Shown here piece by piece: positions 11,871 through 23,219 of a stretch of DNA of 64,000 nucleotides. Position numbers and translations under genes: made by a program. Every line of letters starts with the position of its first letter. Position 1 is the first letter of the stretch. The stretch is taken from the NCBI RefSeq assembly GCF_000471905.2, contig NW_006497560.1, positions 1,505,678 through 1,569,677 on the forward strand, read 5' to 3'. Source of the DNA: Amborella trichopoda (taxonomy: Eukaryota > Streptophyta > Magnoliopsida > Amborellales > Amborellaceae). The notes under the pieces were generated by a model. It did not search any database and was not told the origin of the DNA. It saw nothing but the letters and a program-made list of their open reading frames with translations.

Positions 11871-12034
11871 TTTCAAGAATTTGAAGCTTGGTTACATAAG
11901 CTGGTTGAACAAGTTCATGTTCTTGGTCGTGAAAACCCAGACGTTCATGTTCCCCAAACCCCTGTCAAAGTACCCGAGCCATGGCAGGAGCACCACGGTC
12001 GTGGTAAAATGACAAGCCTTAAGAGAGACGCAAT

Positions 12035-13130
12035 TTGGCAAGAAACATGATACCTATACCACAAACTCGCAAGACCGTACATGTCAAGAAAAAGAAGAAG
12101 AATAAATGGCCTTCAAAAGCTCAATGTAGAAAAGCAAAACTGCCCCAATTACCAGTTGAAGTGGCATTCCTTCCCCCTATTCCCCCTCTTCCTACCTTGT
12201 ATGTCTTCATCCAAAGGCAAGTACTTTTTACTGAGGTTGGTCAGTACATAAACATGAAAGCAATTCAAAACCCGTTCAATATGGGTGAGGACATTAAAAG
12301 CACCCTAGAACATTCCAACAAAAATGAAGACTGCAAAAGCACCCCTCAACGGTCCATGCAGAGTATAGACCTTAAAGATCCCCTGCAATCATCCAATAAG
12401 GGTTACGACATTAAAAGATCCTCAATCACATCCAATGAGAGTGAAGACATCAAAAGCCTCTTTGAGTCCAATTCAGGTGATGACCCCAAAAGCTACTTAG
12501 TTTGGTCCAATATAAGTGATGACCCTAAAAGCTCTATCCTTTCTTTTATCGCTGATTCTTCAAATCCTTCTTTCCTCTCAAAACCACTCTTTAAACTCAC
12601 TCTAGAGTACCCATATTTTGAGGCTCTTAATGAAGAGCTCAAATTTTGCAATACCAGTAAACGACATAGCAAGTAGTTAACGAATATGATCGCTCAAAAG
12701 GTCGGATTCTTGAACGTTGGAGATGTTATGGCCTTCAGAGGAGTTATTCAATTGGCTTCTAAAACTGAAGCCTAAGAAGAAGTCTCAATGGCTTGTAGAG
12801 CCTGACTTGGGGGGAATTACGGGAGAACTTGAAGGGAGAAAGTTCTTCAAATTATGAAGCATGCAAGATCTAGTTTTTCATGAGGGAAGCACAGTGGCTG
12901 CAGTTCACCAGATGCAGTTGAGGTTAGGAAAGAAACACAAACCAATTCAAAGACCAGCTCTACCTAAACTCTTGAAATATCCTGGACCACCACTGGTTCC
13001 ATATCCAAACTCACTTCTTCCCACTCAAGAGCCACCTCCTCTTTTAAAATACTCTAGACCACCTTTAATCCCTTATGCAAATCCTTCACTTTCTTTCCTA
13101 AAAACTCCAAAACCATCACAACCATCATAG
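12035..13130 (+). pseudogene. Element G gag-protease linker with DIKS peptide repeats
   Basis: Open from 12035 to 12676, then again from 12861. From about 12280 to 12540 it encodes roughly seven copies of a 12-16 residue repeat with core (D/E)DIKSxLxxSN. B has only one or two copies of this motif (around 32430 and 32510), so the repeat has expanded in G. A proline-rich stretch with LLKYSRPPLIPY-type repeats follows at 12950-13130. Frame changes and stops show it is no longer a working gene. Confidence 0.6.
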
Positions 13131-13277
13131 TCCCTATCTTAACGACACCAACTCTGGCTATGCAACCAAGCCAGCCCTCTTTGCCTCCTCCCACAGCTAC
13201 AACCCCCTTCTTTAATGGTTGTAGCAAACCCTTCCCCTTCAAAAACAACTCCATAACCACCTATCCCTCTGAAACTA

Positions 13278-13500
13278 GTGGTGAACCAAGGAATCGGTCT
13301 TCCTGACGTCAACAAAGTCCAATACGATGTAATTTACCACTTTGGGATACTTCTAACTCTCTTACGTGTCTATGATGCTCTCATGCTATCAAATGACTGT
13401 CGTATGGCTTTAGTGCAAGGTCTCCCTCGGCCTAAACTATATGAGACTACAATTGAGCAAATTAAGGTAGGCACCTTGCAATCATAAGCAATTGCATGGC
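13278..13500 (+). pseudogene. Element G pre-protease segment (YDVI...YDALMLS)
   Basis: Encodes VQYDVIYHF...LLTLLRVYDALMLS...MALVQGL. It aligns with B (33050-33180) and E (minus strand, 48050-47930). In Tat/Ogre elements this conserved segment lies a short way before the protease. One frameshift separates it from the protease frame. Confidence 0.65.
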
Positions 13501-13559
13501 TATCACTTTGTTTGATGATGACCTTCAGTTGGGTGAGAGATTCATAACCAACCTCTCTT

Positions 13560-13960
13560 CGTAACATGCTTGTCCAATCAATCGGATCATGTTGGATGGG
13601 GGATCTGCATTGAACCTTATGCCTAATATAATACTTACTCGAATCGGGATAAGAGTTGCGATGCTTGAGCGAACAAGATTGACAGATCAAGGATTCAATC
13701 AATCAGGGGAGAAAATGGCTAGAGTTATTCGTATCAAGCTCAAAATTGTGGATTTGAATTCTTCCACACTGTTTCACGTGATTGAGACAGACATTTCATA
13801 CAACATCCTTCTGGGTCGTCCCTGGCTACATGACCATGAGGTGGTTCCATCCACACTCCATTAATGCTTCAAATATAGCTAAGATGGAAGGCAACACATG
13901 GTCTATGCTGATAAGAGATTGTTTCATATTGTTGAGTCAATGCAATCTCAAGAGCTAATG
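13560..13960 (+). pseudogene. Element G retropepsin-like protease
   Basis: Encodes an aspartic protease domain. The active-site turn is MLDGGSALNLMP with the catalytic Asp kept, and the C-terminal end is LLGRPWLHDHEVVPSTLH. The conserved tail CFKYS.DGRQHMVYADKR follows after in-frame TAA codons where B and relatives have Gln (CAA) and Trp. These stops look like C-to-T decay. B and E have Asn in place of this Asp. Confidence 0.75.
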
Positions 13961-14801
13961 TTACCTATGAAAGCCATTACGAGCCCTAGCATAAGAGAGA
14001 CTGCCGAAACCTCTTATGAAGATTTGGAAGATATGGTGGGATCACTTAACCATATGTTTCAAGAAGATAAGAGGTGTGGAAAATTAATTTTGTTGACCTC
14101 TATTGATGGAAATTTACCAAGTTCCCCAGTAGAAGTGATGCCTCAAAATAATAAAGGGGAAGCTTCATCCTCTAACCCACCTTCAGAAGAACCTATTCTA
14201 GTGATGGCTCAAACTGATCAAGTCAAGAAGGAGGAAACCACTGACTTGACCACTCTAACACCTACAGTCACTTATGCACATGGTGAGGTGAAGGTGTTAC
14301 ATATCCTCATTCTATTTTTTAGAAGTTGAGGTCGCTCGTCAAACTTATACTGACCAGTTAGCTGACCAAAAGGTCTTGCACATTCCAGTCTCTTTTAGAG
14401 AGGAGAATGATGCTTACCTTACTCCCCAAGTCAGCTACGCACCAAATCAGCCCAAGGTATTGCAGATACCAGAGGTTTTGCGCATCAAGAAGAATGATGC
14501 TCACCTCATACCTCAAACCCCTCTTCAGCATGATCATTTCAAAGTCTTGCAAATTCCCCAGATCTTACTTATCCTAGTCCCCAAAGGGAGGAGGATAATG
14601 TTTACCTCATCTCTTCAGCTCCTTACCAGCAAGGTCACCCTAAAGTATTGCAAATCCCTGAGGTCTTGGATGTCCCAGTCCTCGAAAGGGAGGAGGATAG
14701 TGTGTACCTCACAGACCAAGCCAGTTACACGCATGACTCTCAAAAGGTCTTGCGCTCCCCAATCCCTGTCATGGAGACTTAGGTTGCTCATCAAAATATG
14801 A
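13898..14801 (+). pseudogene. Element G protease-RT linker with KVLQIP repeats
   Basis: After a conserved start (SYEDLEDMVGSLNHMFQEDKRCGK, matching B near 33790 and E near 47310) the linker carries about six diverged units of 28-35 residues. Each has SYxxxxxKVLQIPEV followed by REEDxxYLTxQ (about 14265-14780), read in more than one frame because of indels. B has only one or two. The role is unknown. An Ogre intron lies in this part of the element in the literature, but I cannot place splice sites here. Confidence 0.55.
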
Positions 14802-14819
14802 CATATAGTCCTCCCCCCC

Positions 14820-15236
14820 TTCCAATGACTTCATTGGCACTCTCGAACATCAGTATGAAGTGCGAAGACAAGCTACTATTGCTAAACAAATTGAGCAAGT
14901 TCAGGATTTGCTCAAGCAGGTTGAGAGTATAAGAAAGGGGAAGCTAAGGTGAAAGAAGTAGCACCCCAAAATCCTTTTTCTATCCCTCTACCCGATTTAA
15001 CCCCAAACACCCAAAGCACTGGTATTCAAAAGAACTCTCAGCGTCTCTCTTCTATAGATGCTGCAATATTGCGAAAATGGGATCTTTATAGTCCCAAAGC
15101 CCATCAGATTGTGAAGAAGATGGACTATGAACCTATGAGAAATCAAGGGTTAAAACATGGTAAAGGGATGATGGCACCCTTTGCAATTATCAAGACCACC
15201 GTGTCTCAGCATACTCAGAAGCCGGGCGTTGGCTAG
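14820..15236 (+). pseudogene. Element G linker, coiled-coil part
   Basis: Encodes a short coiled coil (KQIEQVQDLLKQVESI) and then the segment RKWDLYSPKAHQIVKKMDYEP ending QKPGVG. B has the same piece (KTYDKL...AHQIMRTMNYEP ... KQGVGYP at 34365-34590) just before RT would start. A TAG ends the G frame at 15234-15236. Confidence 0.6.
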
Positions 15237-15269
15237 CCGAGGCATACTGATTTACCTTTAAGGTCATTC

Positions 15270-16129
15270 TTGATCAACCAAATCTCTCACATGATGGTAT
15301 CTCAAAAACTACCACTATCTCCTCTTGAACCCATCCCTGAAGAAATTATTCCCCTGGAGTCTCAACGAGAAGTGGAAGTTGTCCAAACTTCTCAAGAGCC
15401 TGAGAGTTCAGGAGTGAAGGAGATAAAAGAAGGATCATTATCTGTAGAGCAAAAAGTTGAAGTGCTTGAAGTGGATGAAGCGGATGAGCAGACTTCTGAT
15501 TCTTTATCCTTTGATGAAGAGGAAATAGAAGAGGCATGGGGGGTCTGGGAAGATGGTGGACAAGCCACAACTAGTGACTTAAAAGAGGAAGCTGACCCAA
15601 GGCCTACCTTCATTTCAGCCATTATGCCTCCGAAAGAGAAGAAGGAGCGCACTGCATTCCTACATGCTAATCTAGATGTCTTTTCCTGACATTATAAGGA
15701 GATGCCCAGTCTTGACCCCAAGGTTGTAGTTCATAGGTTGGGGATTGACTAATCCTTTGAGCCTATTAAGAAAAAATCAAGAAGGATCTAAGCTAATATT
15801 GAGATACCGATCAAGGCTGAGGTAAATAAACTTAAGACATCAAATTTCATAAGAGAAGTAAAATACCTAAGGTAGCCGGCCAATGTTGTGCTAGTCAAGA
15901 AGAAGAATGTTCTGATCAGGGTCTGCATTGACTTCCAATATTTGAATGTGGCGTGTCCTAAAGACGACTTTCCACTTCCCTTCACTGAATTACTGATCAA
16001 TTCAATGGCCAATTGCCAGGATTTCTCCTTTATGGATGGTTATTCGCAGTATAACCGAATATGGATGGCGCCTGAAGATGAAGAGTTTATTGCCGTCCTG
16101 ACTCCCAAAGGGGTTTTGACATACTTGCA
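15270..16129 (+). pseudogene. pol: Element G reverse transcriptase, N-terminal part
   Basis: An acidic linker (15370-15590) leads into RT: MPSLDPKVVVHRLGID, SRRI, FIREVKYL, ANVVLVKKKN, VCIDFQYLNVACPKDDFPLP, SFMDGYSQYN and then LTPKGV. This is the fingers region and the start of the palm of a Ty3/gypsy RT. At least three in-frame stops interrupt it. The frame breaks just before the expected MPFG motif, where solo LTR F is inserted. A matching MPFG continues at 52484. Confidence 0.75.
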
Positions 16130-17468
16130 TCCTCGAGGTGAATAAGAAGAGAGCCAGTAGTAACATGGTTCTGTCGGTGCCCTAGACACTGTCAGACCAC
16201 GGGAACACTTTAACAATAAGCCTGAAATTGAGCGACCTCTAAAGAAGTGTCAGAATGGCCTCAAATTGTATGAGAGAGTAGTTTTGGATACCCTAAGGAC
16301 ACCTACAAAGTTTCGTCCCATTCTGACAAGTTTTGAAATGATCAGGATGAAACTCGGTTTGCAAATCCAGTTCCTATCATGCTGAAAATGGACCATATAA
16401 CTATAGCCCTATTTCCTAAGTCCCAATAGAGTATTAGACCACCGCCATTGGATTCGAAACGTCGAAAACCCCCTAACAAATTTTGGCTCAATCAGACCTC
16501 TGGGACCATTCGAGGCCTAACTTATCAAAAAAAGGTTGGTTTTACATGATCACGGTGCAACCTTGATGAACCAATTTCCATTCATGGAAACTGCGTTTTC
16601 TCATTTCGAGATGATTTTCAAATGCTCATAACTTGCTCATTTTGGGTCCAATTAAGTTCAAATTCGTATACAAGCTAGATCTTGATGATATGCTCATTTT
16701 GACATATGGCACGCATCATGGCGTGGCCCGAAATGAGAGAATTCTTTGAGAAAATATGGGCTCAAAACATGAAAATTCAGATTTTTAAAAAAGAGGAACA
16801 TCACATTCTTTGAGAGGTCATAACTCAAGATCCCGATGCCGGATCGTCACAAGTATGGGCCCGTTTCAACCGTGCTCTGAAGAGCTTCAGTTTGATAAAA
16901 TTTTAGTGAATGATCATAGGACAGATAACACCAAATTTTGAGGTCAAAGAAGGCATACTTTTCCGGTCATCGGAATCCCATTTTTCTGCGACCTCCTAAA
17001 TTTGGAACGTGCTCAAACGGAGACAAAAAAGGATAAAATTTATCACAAAATAATCGTGATAGTATCCTCTTCATTTTATGATCAAATGAAGTCTAAGAAC
17101 ATCACGGATAGTGCCAAATTGGTGGTCGAAGAATCACAATTATATAGACTTGGTCGGATTTTGAGTTCTACCTTAAAACTCTGTTCCAAGACAATCAGTG
17201 GGTATCAAAACGTGTGTAACAATCCAAGCATCAATTCTACAATGTTTGATCATCCAAATTCCCATTGTAAACGTCTGAAAAAACTCTTGAGGCCTAGTAA
17301 TGATAAGAGGCCCCTCATGGAGGGATGGTTTTGTCATTTGTTGAAAAGTGCTTAGGGGTATTTTGGTCATTATTTTTAAAAATGAGATTAATAATTTTAT
17401 TCATTAAATTTCTAATTTTCAACAATTTTGAAGGTTTTTGAGTATCTACCCTTGTTTTGGGGATACTC

Positions 17469-17475
17469 TATATAA
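17469..17475 (+). promoter_or_regulatory. TATA box of LTR F
   Basis: TATATAA in the context ATACTCTATATAAGCAAAG, just after the conserved TTTTGGGGATACTC phrase. Confidence 0.6.
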
Positions 17476-18164
17476 GCAAAGTGTAGTAATTTGTAATGAG
17501 ACTCTTGAGAGTTTTGGAAATTAATGAGAAGAGCTTGAGAATTCTAAGAGTTTAGGCTTCTTATTTTCCTTTGATTCCAAACCTAAGACTCAAGGAGAGA
17601 TGAGAGAGGAACAATTCCTAGAGAGAGAAAATACCTCTAGGAATCCTTTACTCCCTAGAACCTCAAAATTCCAAATTCCTTAGGATTCCTCACTCCCAAT
17701 CCTATCCCATACACTCTAGCTCCCATACACCCTAGAACTCCTAACTCCCAATCGTACTCCATACACCCTACACCCTACCTTAACTATCCTACACCCTACC
17801 CTACTCCATACACCATAGTACCACATACACCTTTAGCTTGCCTACTCTCAACCCTACTCGATACATCGTAGTTCTCTTGTATCATCCTAGCCTATACACC
17901 ATAGTACCCCATAAATTACACCTTACCCCAACCCACATAAGTCATACACCTAAACCCTCGACCCTAGCCTTGACCAATAAAGATCAAGACTTCTCTCTTA
18001 TGTGCATGCAAAGGGACCCATAAAGGTGCACTTAGGCTCAAGCCCATTCTCGAACCACTCTCTCTCCTCTCTCTCTTCTTTCGCCTCTTTTTTCTCTCTT
18101 TTATCTCTTCTTTCTCTCTTCTTTCTCTTTTTTCTCTCCTCTCTCTCTCTCTCTCTCTCCCCTT

Positions 18165-18605
18165 CTCCTAAGGTGGACCCGACTTCTCCTTCTCTTTCCC
18201 CCGTTCAGGTCACAGACCCACACCCCAGGTCCGCTTCATTCTCTCATTTTCTCTCCCTTACACTCTCTGTCTCTCTCTCTCTTTCCTGTTAATTGACAGA
18301 CCCACACCTAAGGCGGGTCCATCCATCTTCTCTTACTCCCCCATTTCCTCTCACTCCCTCATCTCCCCCTGAAGCCCAGACCCTCACGTTAGGCTGGTCC
18401 GTCTCTCCCCTCTCTACTCTCTCGAACCTCTCTCACCCCAACCTACCCCCTAAGACATTTGGAACCGCACCATAGGTGGGTCCATCTCTCTCTCTCACTT
18501 TCTCTCTCCTTCTCACTTCCAGAGTGCATGGACCCGTACCTAAGGTGGGCTCGGCTTCTCTCTCTATACTCCCCGTTCAAGTCATGGACCCATGCCCTAG
18601 GCAGG
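18165..18605 (+). repeat. ~75-bp repeats with short inverted arms in LTR F
   Basis: About seven units alternating a GGACCCACACCTAAGGTGGG-like imperfect palindrome with CT-rich sequence. The design (hairpin word plus pyrimidine tract) is the same as in LTR2, but the words are unrelated. Confidence 0.6.
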
Positions 18606-18874
18606 TTCGCTCCCTTCTCTCATTTTCTCTCCCTTACTCTCTCTCTTTCATCCCTCTTAACTCTCTTCTTTCTCACTTTAAATATCTCTATCTCTCTCTA
18701 ATTCATATACTCATTTCATTTTATTTTTATTTCATCATTTCTTTGCTTTCTCTCTTTACTCACTACTTCTTTCACCCTTGAGCACTCGATCTGGGGTCAT
18801 CCTGAGATGGTGCCCTAGGGTTCTAACTCTTGGACTGCTACTCAAACCATCAACTCGTACAATATTGTCGAGTT

Positions 18875-18879
18875 GTAAG
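18875..18879 (+). other. Target-site duplication of element E, left copy (GTAAG)
   Basis: GTAAG directly precedes the TG end of the left LTR of E. The same five bases directly follow the right LTR at 51637-51641. On both sides the flanks are LTR F sequence (CATCCTGAGA / CATCCTGAGC phrases). Confidence 0.85.
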
Positions 18880-20809
18880 TGATGTTGGTGGGGTCCTAAT
18901 TTCCCTCAGCGTGGGGGTGAGGAAACCCTCTCTCGAACAACCGTTGAGGTCCGGCGTGCGATGGACACGAGGCCCTCTTACTTGCGAATAGGAAGCCGAT
19001 GGTGAGAGAGATTTTTGCAACTAGAGCGTGAATCGCTCTTATGCCGCTTGGGTGGGTTCGGGGACGTGCCCGGGCGGATGGATCTCTTAGAGCAATTACA
19101 AAGCCATCCAGCTGCTCGTCAGCACAGTTTGGACAGGAGCCCTCCTCAGGTTCTCAATCTCTCTCTCTCTCTCCTTTCACTCTCTCCATGCTATCGAGAT
19201 ATGATCCTAGAGTCCCTCCTCCCAAGATGCCATTTCAGAAGGATTTGCTGGCCACTAAAGGGGGTATGAGTAGAAGTCGAGGGTGGAGGCCCGAAGGTTA
19301 GTACACGTACGTGGACGTGTGCGAGCTTCCGCACGAACGGGGTCACAGGTTAGTACCCATACTCGGCCCAAGAGAAATGGGATGACCCACGCGACCGGGA
19401 TGTCCACGAGACCGAGCACTCAGGGGTACCCACTCTCTCAAAGTTTTCTCTCTTCCTCTCTCCTCTCCCTAATGGACTAGGGGCTCACAGAATAAGACAA
19501 GACAAGAGTAAACTAGCCACGATGCTTCCCAGCCTTTGGGGTATTGGAGCTTCCAAAAGGGGGCCTTTTGGAGCATTTTTTTGGACCCTTTTACAAATAA
19601 GCTAAGCTTGCTTATATAGAGGATTCACCAAACAAAGGTGAACGCTCAAATGCCAAGATTAATTACAATTAAAGAAATTGAAAAAAAATCCAAAATTAGG
19701 TGTAAATGACCAAAATGTCCCTACGATCTTTTGCTCGAATGACAAGACTGTGCCTGCATGCAGGCTCCACCGCCATGGGAAGACCTTGGAAGCTGGCCCT
19801 GCAACTTGCGACAACTGTTCGGCTTTTTCAGCAACATATCTTTGTTCTTCTTTCGATTCGAGCATTTTGATGCTCTTCAATCATGTTGTGGTGGCCTTCT
19901 TCCCTGGTGTGAAACTCCAGCCAATTTTGTGAACTTCATTTGCCAGTGCATCCCTGAGCTGTGTCGTTTTGGCTCTTGGCTCTGTCTGCAAGTCAGAGAG
20001 GAGGTTGTTCTAGTCATTTTGCACCAAGTTGGGGCTGATTTGGTGCAGATTTATGTCTTCGATTATTTTGGAAGGTTACCAAAGAAAGGGATTCCGGCAA
20101 CTGTCTGGATTTGCTTCTTTGGTGACCTGAGGACTTGCATCCATTGAACAAGAGATTGAATGTAAGAGTCATATCAGAATGTAGCTCTGTGCGAGGTGGC
20201 TCTTTTGAACTCTTCCTCGCATCAATCCATGGCCCGGATTTTGAGCGATGCTTCACAAAATCTGGAGCCTACTGAACCTTCTTTTGTCCTGATTTCTCTA
20301 GCTGCTTTTCTCTTTAGAGCAATAGGGGTTCCTCGTCACACCACAGTGATTACCTTAGGTCAAAATGACGGGGCAAGCATGATCTAGAACATATCAACAT
20401 TTGAGCTCTATCCGATTTCAGGGGAAGGCACAATGGGTTGGAGAAGTCATTGTCGAAAAACGTTCTCGCAGTCTCCATTTCTAGGACTGGTTTGGTGAAG
20501 CTGCATCGCGTTAGCATAGACCCTTCTAGAGGGGTCCAATTGAGCCCAAATTTGGTCCTCAGGGGTTTTTTGACATTCTGAGCACAATGGCAATGGGCTG
20601 GTTCCTTGTTGCAGCCTCTATCATAGGGATACAGTGAAGGGTCTTTCTTTGGTGCTAGGGCACCGCACCCAGGTCACTAGGCTGAAGGCTTTATTTTTTG
20701 ACACAATCCTAGCCTGCGGGTGTTTCGTGAACCCGCGAGACCAGACTGTCGCTGGCTCTCTCCTTATTCGCATGAGCTTATGGAGGTACATCAAAAATAA
20801 CGTACAACA
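18880..20809 (-). mobile_element. 3' LTR of element E
   Basis: Begins (minus strand) TGTTGTACGTTATTTTTGA at 20809 and ends CCAACATCA at 18880. It aligns end to end with 49680-51636, including the run TCTCTCGAACAACCG, TGGTGAGAGAGATTTTTG, AATCGCTCTTATGCCGC, TTATATAGAGGATTCACCAAAC and GGAAGACCTTGGAAGCTGG. By eye roughly four of five bases match. It is adjacent to the conserved pre-LTR block at 20810-20880. Confidence 0.9.
19612..19618 (-). promoter_or_regulatory. TATA box in 3' LTR of E
   Basis: Minus strand TATATAA in CCTCTATATAAGCAAGC. It is identical in the other E LTR at 50408-50414. Confidence 0.6.
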
Positions 20810-21260
20810 ACTTGCCATGCCCGATGTTTCACTTCGAGAGAAGCGAGAATTGCAACATTCAAAAAAAATTAACGTCATCGCTCGTCTAACGAATCCTTGC
20901 CAAGATGCGTTTATTGTCTCTCGATCATATTTTTTTTCTTGATCACCGGCACAGCACAATTCTCGAGGGGTAGACCTTGCTAAGATTTTCCCTTGATCGA
21001 GGGGCGATCAAAGTGGTTTCCAGTGGTCTGGTGCCTTGTTGGGGGGTTTCTCCGGGTCTTACCAGAATCCATTTTCTTTTTTGGGAGATCACGCTGATAT
21101 TCTACCATCGGCTAGCTTACGACTTCTCAACGCGGACTGCTGGTTTTCTAGCCAATGGGGGCCCTTCTTGTGAGCATTATCCCATTCTAGCTGGGGAGGT
21201 CCTGATGTTCCAGTTGGCAAGGGCCCTTCTTATGAGCTTTATCCCTATCCAAATAGAAAC
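20810..21260 (-). other. Pre-LTR end of element E internal region
   Basis: The first 70 bp on the minus strand (GAATGTTGCAATTCTCGC, CTTCTCTCGAAGTGAAAC, GGGCATGGCAAG) match the block before the A, B, C and LTR2 LTRs, although E's LTR itself is strongly diverged. The purine-rich GGGCATGGCAAG next to the LTR is the best polypurine-tract candidate. The rest of the stretch holds nothing I recognise. Confidence 0.55.
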
Positions 21261-21264
21261 ACCA

Positions 21265-21730
21265 GGAGCAAACAAGGTACCTCTTGGCTTACATCCTACA
21301 GGTCCAGTTGGGGGTCTCCCGAATTACTCAGACATGAAGAAAGGACAGCATTTGAGGCAGTTCCATTTTAGGGGACTTCACCCTGGATGCTTGAAGATTG
21401 GTGGAGGAAAAAAAGGCAGGCAAGGTACCTCTTCGGCTTACCTCCTACTAATGTGGCTAGGGGTTTCTCGGCACATCCCGATTGTTCAGACGTGATAGGA
21501 GGATGGCCTCTGAGGTGGTCCCATTTTGGGGGACTTCACCTTGGATGTTGGAGTTTGATGAGAAGAACAGCAAGCAAGGCACCTCTTCGGCTTACGTCCT
21601 ACTGTCGTGGCTGGGGGTTTCTCGATGCGTCCTAATGGTCCAAGCGTGATAGGAGGCTGGCCTATGAGGCAGTCCCATTTTAGGGGACTTCACCTTAGCT
21701 GCAAGAGTTTGATGGAAAAGAAGAGGCAGA
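21265..21730 (+). repeat. ~155-bp tandem repeat, three copies
   Basis: Three units share AGGGGACTTCACCTTGGATG, CAAGGTACCTCTTCGGCTTA and GGGTTTCTCG.. at a spacing of about 148-155 bp. Substitutions and small indels separate the copies. Open frames across it are a consequence of the repeat. Confidence 0.8.
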
Positions 21731-21780
21731 AAGGATGTTTTTTTGTGTTGTGGCAGTACTAAGACTCAGGATAAAAGGGT

Positions 21781-21930
21781 GGCACCAGAGCACTAAGGCT
21801 CCGGTGCCGAAAATAAGAAGGCGACGCTAAGGCCCAAGATAAAAGGGTGGCACCGGAGCACTAAGGCTCCGGTGCCAAAAATAAGAAGGCAGCGCTAAGG
21901 CTCGGGATAAAAAAAAGGTGGCAATGGGGC
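21781..21930 (+). repeat. ~68-bp repeats with an 11-bp perfect hairpin
   Basis: Two full units and one partial. Each contains GGCACCGGAGC-ACTAAG-GCTCCGGTGCC. Arms are perfect at 21849-21876 and have one mismatch at 21781-21808. Confidence 0.8.
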
Positions 21931-22590
21931 CGAAATTATTTTGAAGGCACTAGGGCCAAAGTTTTATTTTTTTGGAAGGCACTGGGGCTGCAGTTTTTTT
22001 TTTGAAAGGCACAAAAGCCGGAGTTTTTGTTTTGGAAGGCACTAGGGTTGGAGTTTTTTTGTTTTTTTTTTGGCCACTGGGGCCTCAATTTTTTTTTTTA
22101 GAAGGCACAAGGGCCAAAGTTTTTTTTTTTGAAGGCACTGGGGCCGGAGTTTTTTTTTTGGCACTAAGCCTGGAGGTTTTTTTTTTTTTGGCACTGAGCT
22201 CAGAGTTTTTTTTTTTTGGCACTAGGGCCAGAGTTTTTTTTTTGGAAGACACTGTTGGGGCCAGAGTTTTTTTTTTTTGAAGGCTTTGGGGCCGGAGTTT
22301 TTTATTTGGAAGGCAATGGGGCCGAATTGTTTTTGGATGGCACTGGGGCCGGAGAGTTTTTTTTTTAAGGCAAAGGGGCCGAAGTTTTTTTTTAAAAGGC
22401 TTTGGGCCAGAGTTTGTTTTTTTGGAAGGCACTGGGACCGGATGTTTTTTTGAAGGCACTGGGACTAGAGTTTTTTTTTTTACGGCACTGGGGCTGGAGT
22501 TTTTTTTTTTAGCATTGGAGCCGAAGTTTTTTTTTTAAAGGCACTGGGGTCGGAAAGTCTTTTCTTGGAAGGTACTAGGGCTGGATTGAG
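21930..22590 (+). repeat. T-tract minisatellite (GGCACTGGGGCCGGAG + T8-12)n
   Basis: About 20 units of 26-38 bp. Each is a run of 7-12 T followed by GGAAGGCACTGGGGCCGGAG or a variant. The GGCAC..GGAG word is one arm of the hairpin in the neighbouring 68-bp repeat. In element-sense RNA the T runs are A runs. Confidence 0.85.
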
Positions 22591-22609
22591 GAGGTTTGGC
22601 CCGAAGGCC

Positions 22610-22960
22610 AACAGTAGGAGGTTCGATCCAGGCGCCCTTTGTGGGTTGTCACCTAGACGCAGAGGATATGGTGCCAACAGAGTGGTTTTCACCATACCCT
22701 TTATTGAGGTGCTTTTACCCATGACTTTGAGGTCATGTCCACCCGTTAGTTTCCGCTTTTACTCATGACGCCCATTGCGGGTTTTCGCCATGCCCGGATT
22801 TTTTTAGGACTCTTTTACTCATGGCTTAGTGGTCATGCCTGCCTGTCATTTTTACTCATGGTGCCCTTTACAAGTTTGCACCACACCCCTGTCTTTTTTT
22901 TATTGGGCAATTTTATCCATAGCCCCCATTTTTGTGGGGCTATGTCCGCCTGAAGCTCTT
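22610..22960 (-). other. Conserved spacer block (TTTACTCATG...GGTCATGCC) in E
   Basis: Matches B 42385-42680 (opposite orientation) and C 57180-57500. It carries repeated phrases TTTTACTCATG and GGTCATGTCCACC with near-palindromes such as CATGAC..GTCATG. It starts at the phrase GGCGCCCTTTGTGGGTT. No coding potential is evident. It shows that E shares the A/B/C spacer despite its different repeat arrays. Confidence 0.7.
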
Positions 22961-23219
22961 TTTCTTTTACTCACATTGGTTGCCATGGCGCCTGGCTTCT
23001 TTCTTCTTTTTTTTTGAGGGGGAGGAGGGGTCACTACTGTAGTGAGCCTTAGCGAAGGAGCCTTGAGAGTCTTTAGGGGGTGGCCTTGCCCCAAGTTGAT
23101 TGTAGCGACTGGGGGCTGAGGCAAGGTGTCCTTTCGCCTTGTTGGGAGTTACCCCAAAGAGTCTTTATGGTGACCCAGGTGGTTTGTGTCTACACAGGGT
23201 CGATGATGGAGGTGTCCGT

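Larger units (their letters stand above)
16130..18879 (+). mobile_element. Solo LTR F, left part
   Basis: Distantly related to the B LTR: it shares the order ATGGCC..AAA, CAAGTTTCGTCCCATTCTGAC, GGACCATATAACTA, CACCGCCATTGGATTCG..ACG, then a TATA box and a pyrimidine-rich tract. It lacks gag-pol. The left end is placed where G's RT reading stops (about 16130, give or take 15 bp). The right part is 51642-52482, after removal of element E. Total solo LTR length is about 3.6 kb. Internal words such as CCATACACCCTAG recur at 17690-17960. Confidence 0.6.

Noticed and set aside
17690..17960. Interstitial telomere-like sequence (ACACCCTA words)
   Set aside because: There is no CCCTAAA array. The words are part of a degenerate CCATACACCCTAG repeat inside LTR F.
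22085..22459. Lys/Pro/Thr-rich minus-strand frame
   Set aside because: It is the T-tract minisatellite read on the other strand (AAA codons).
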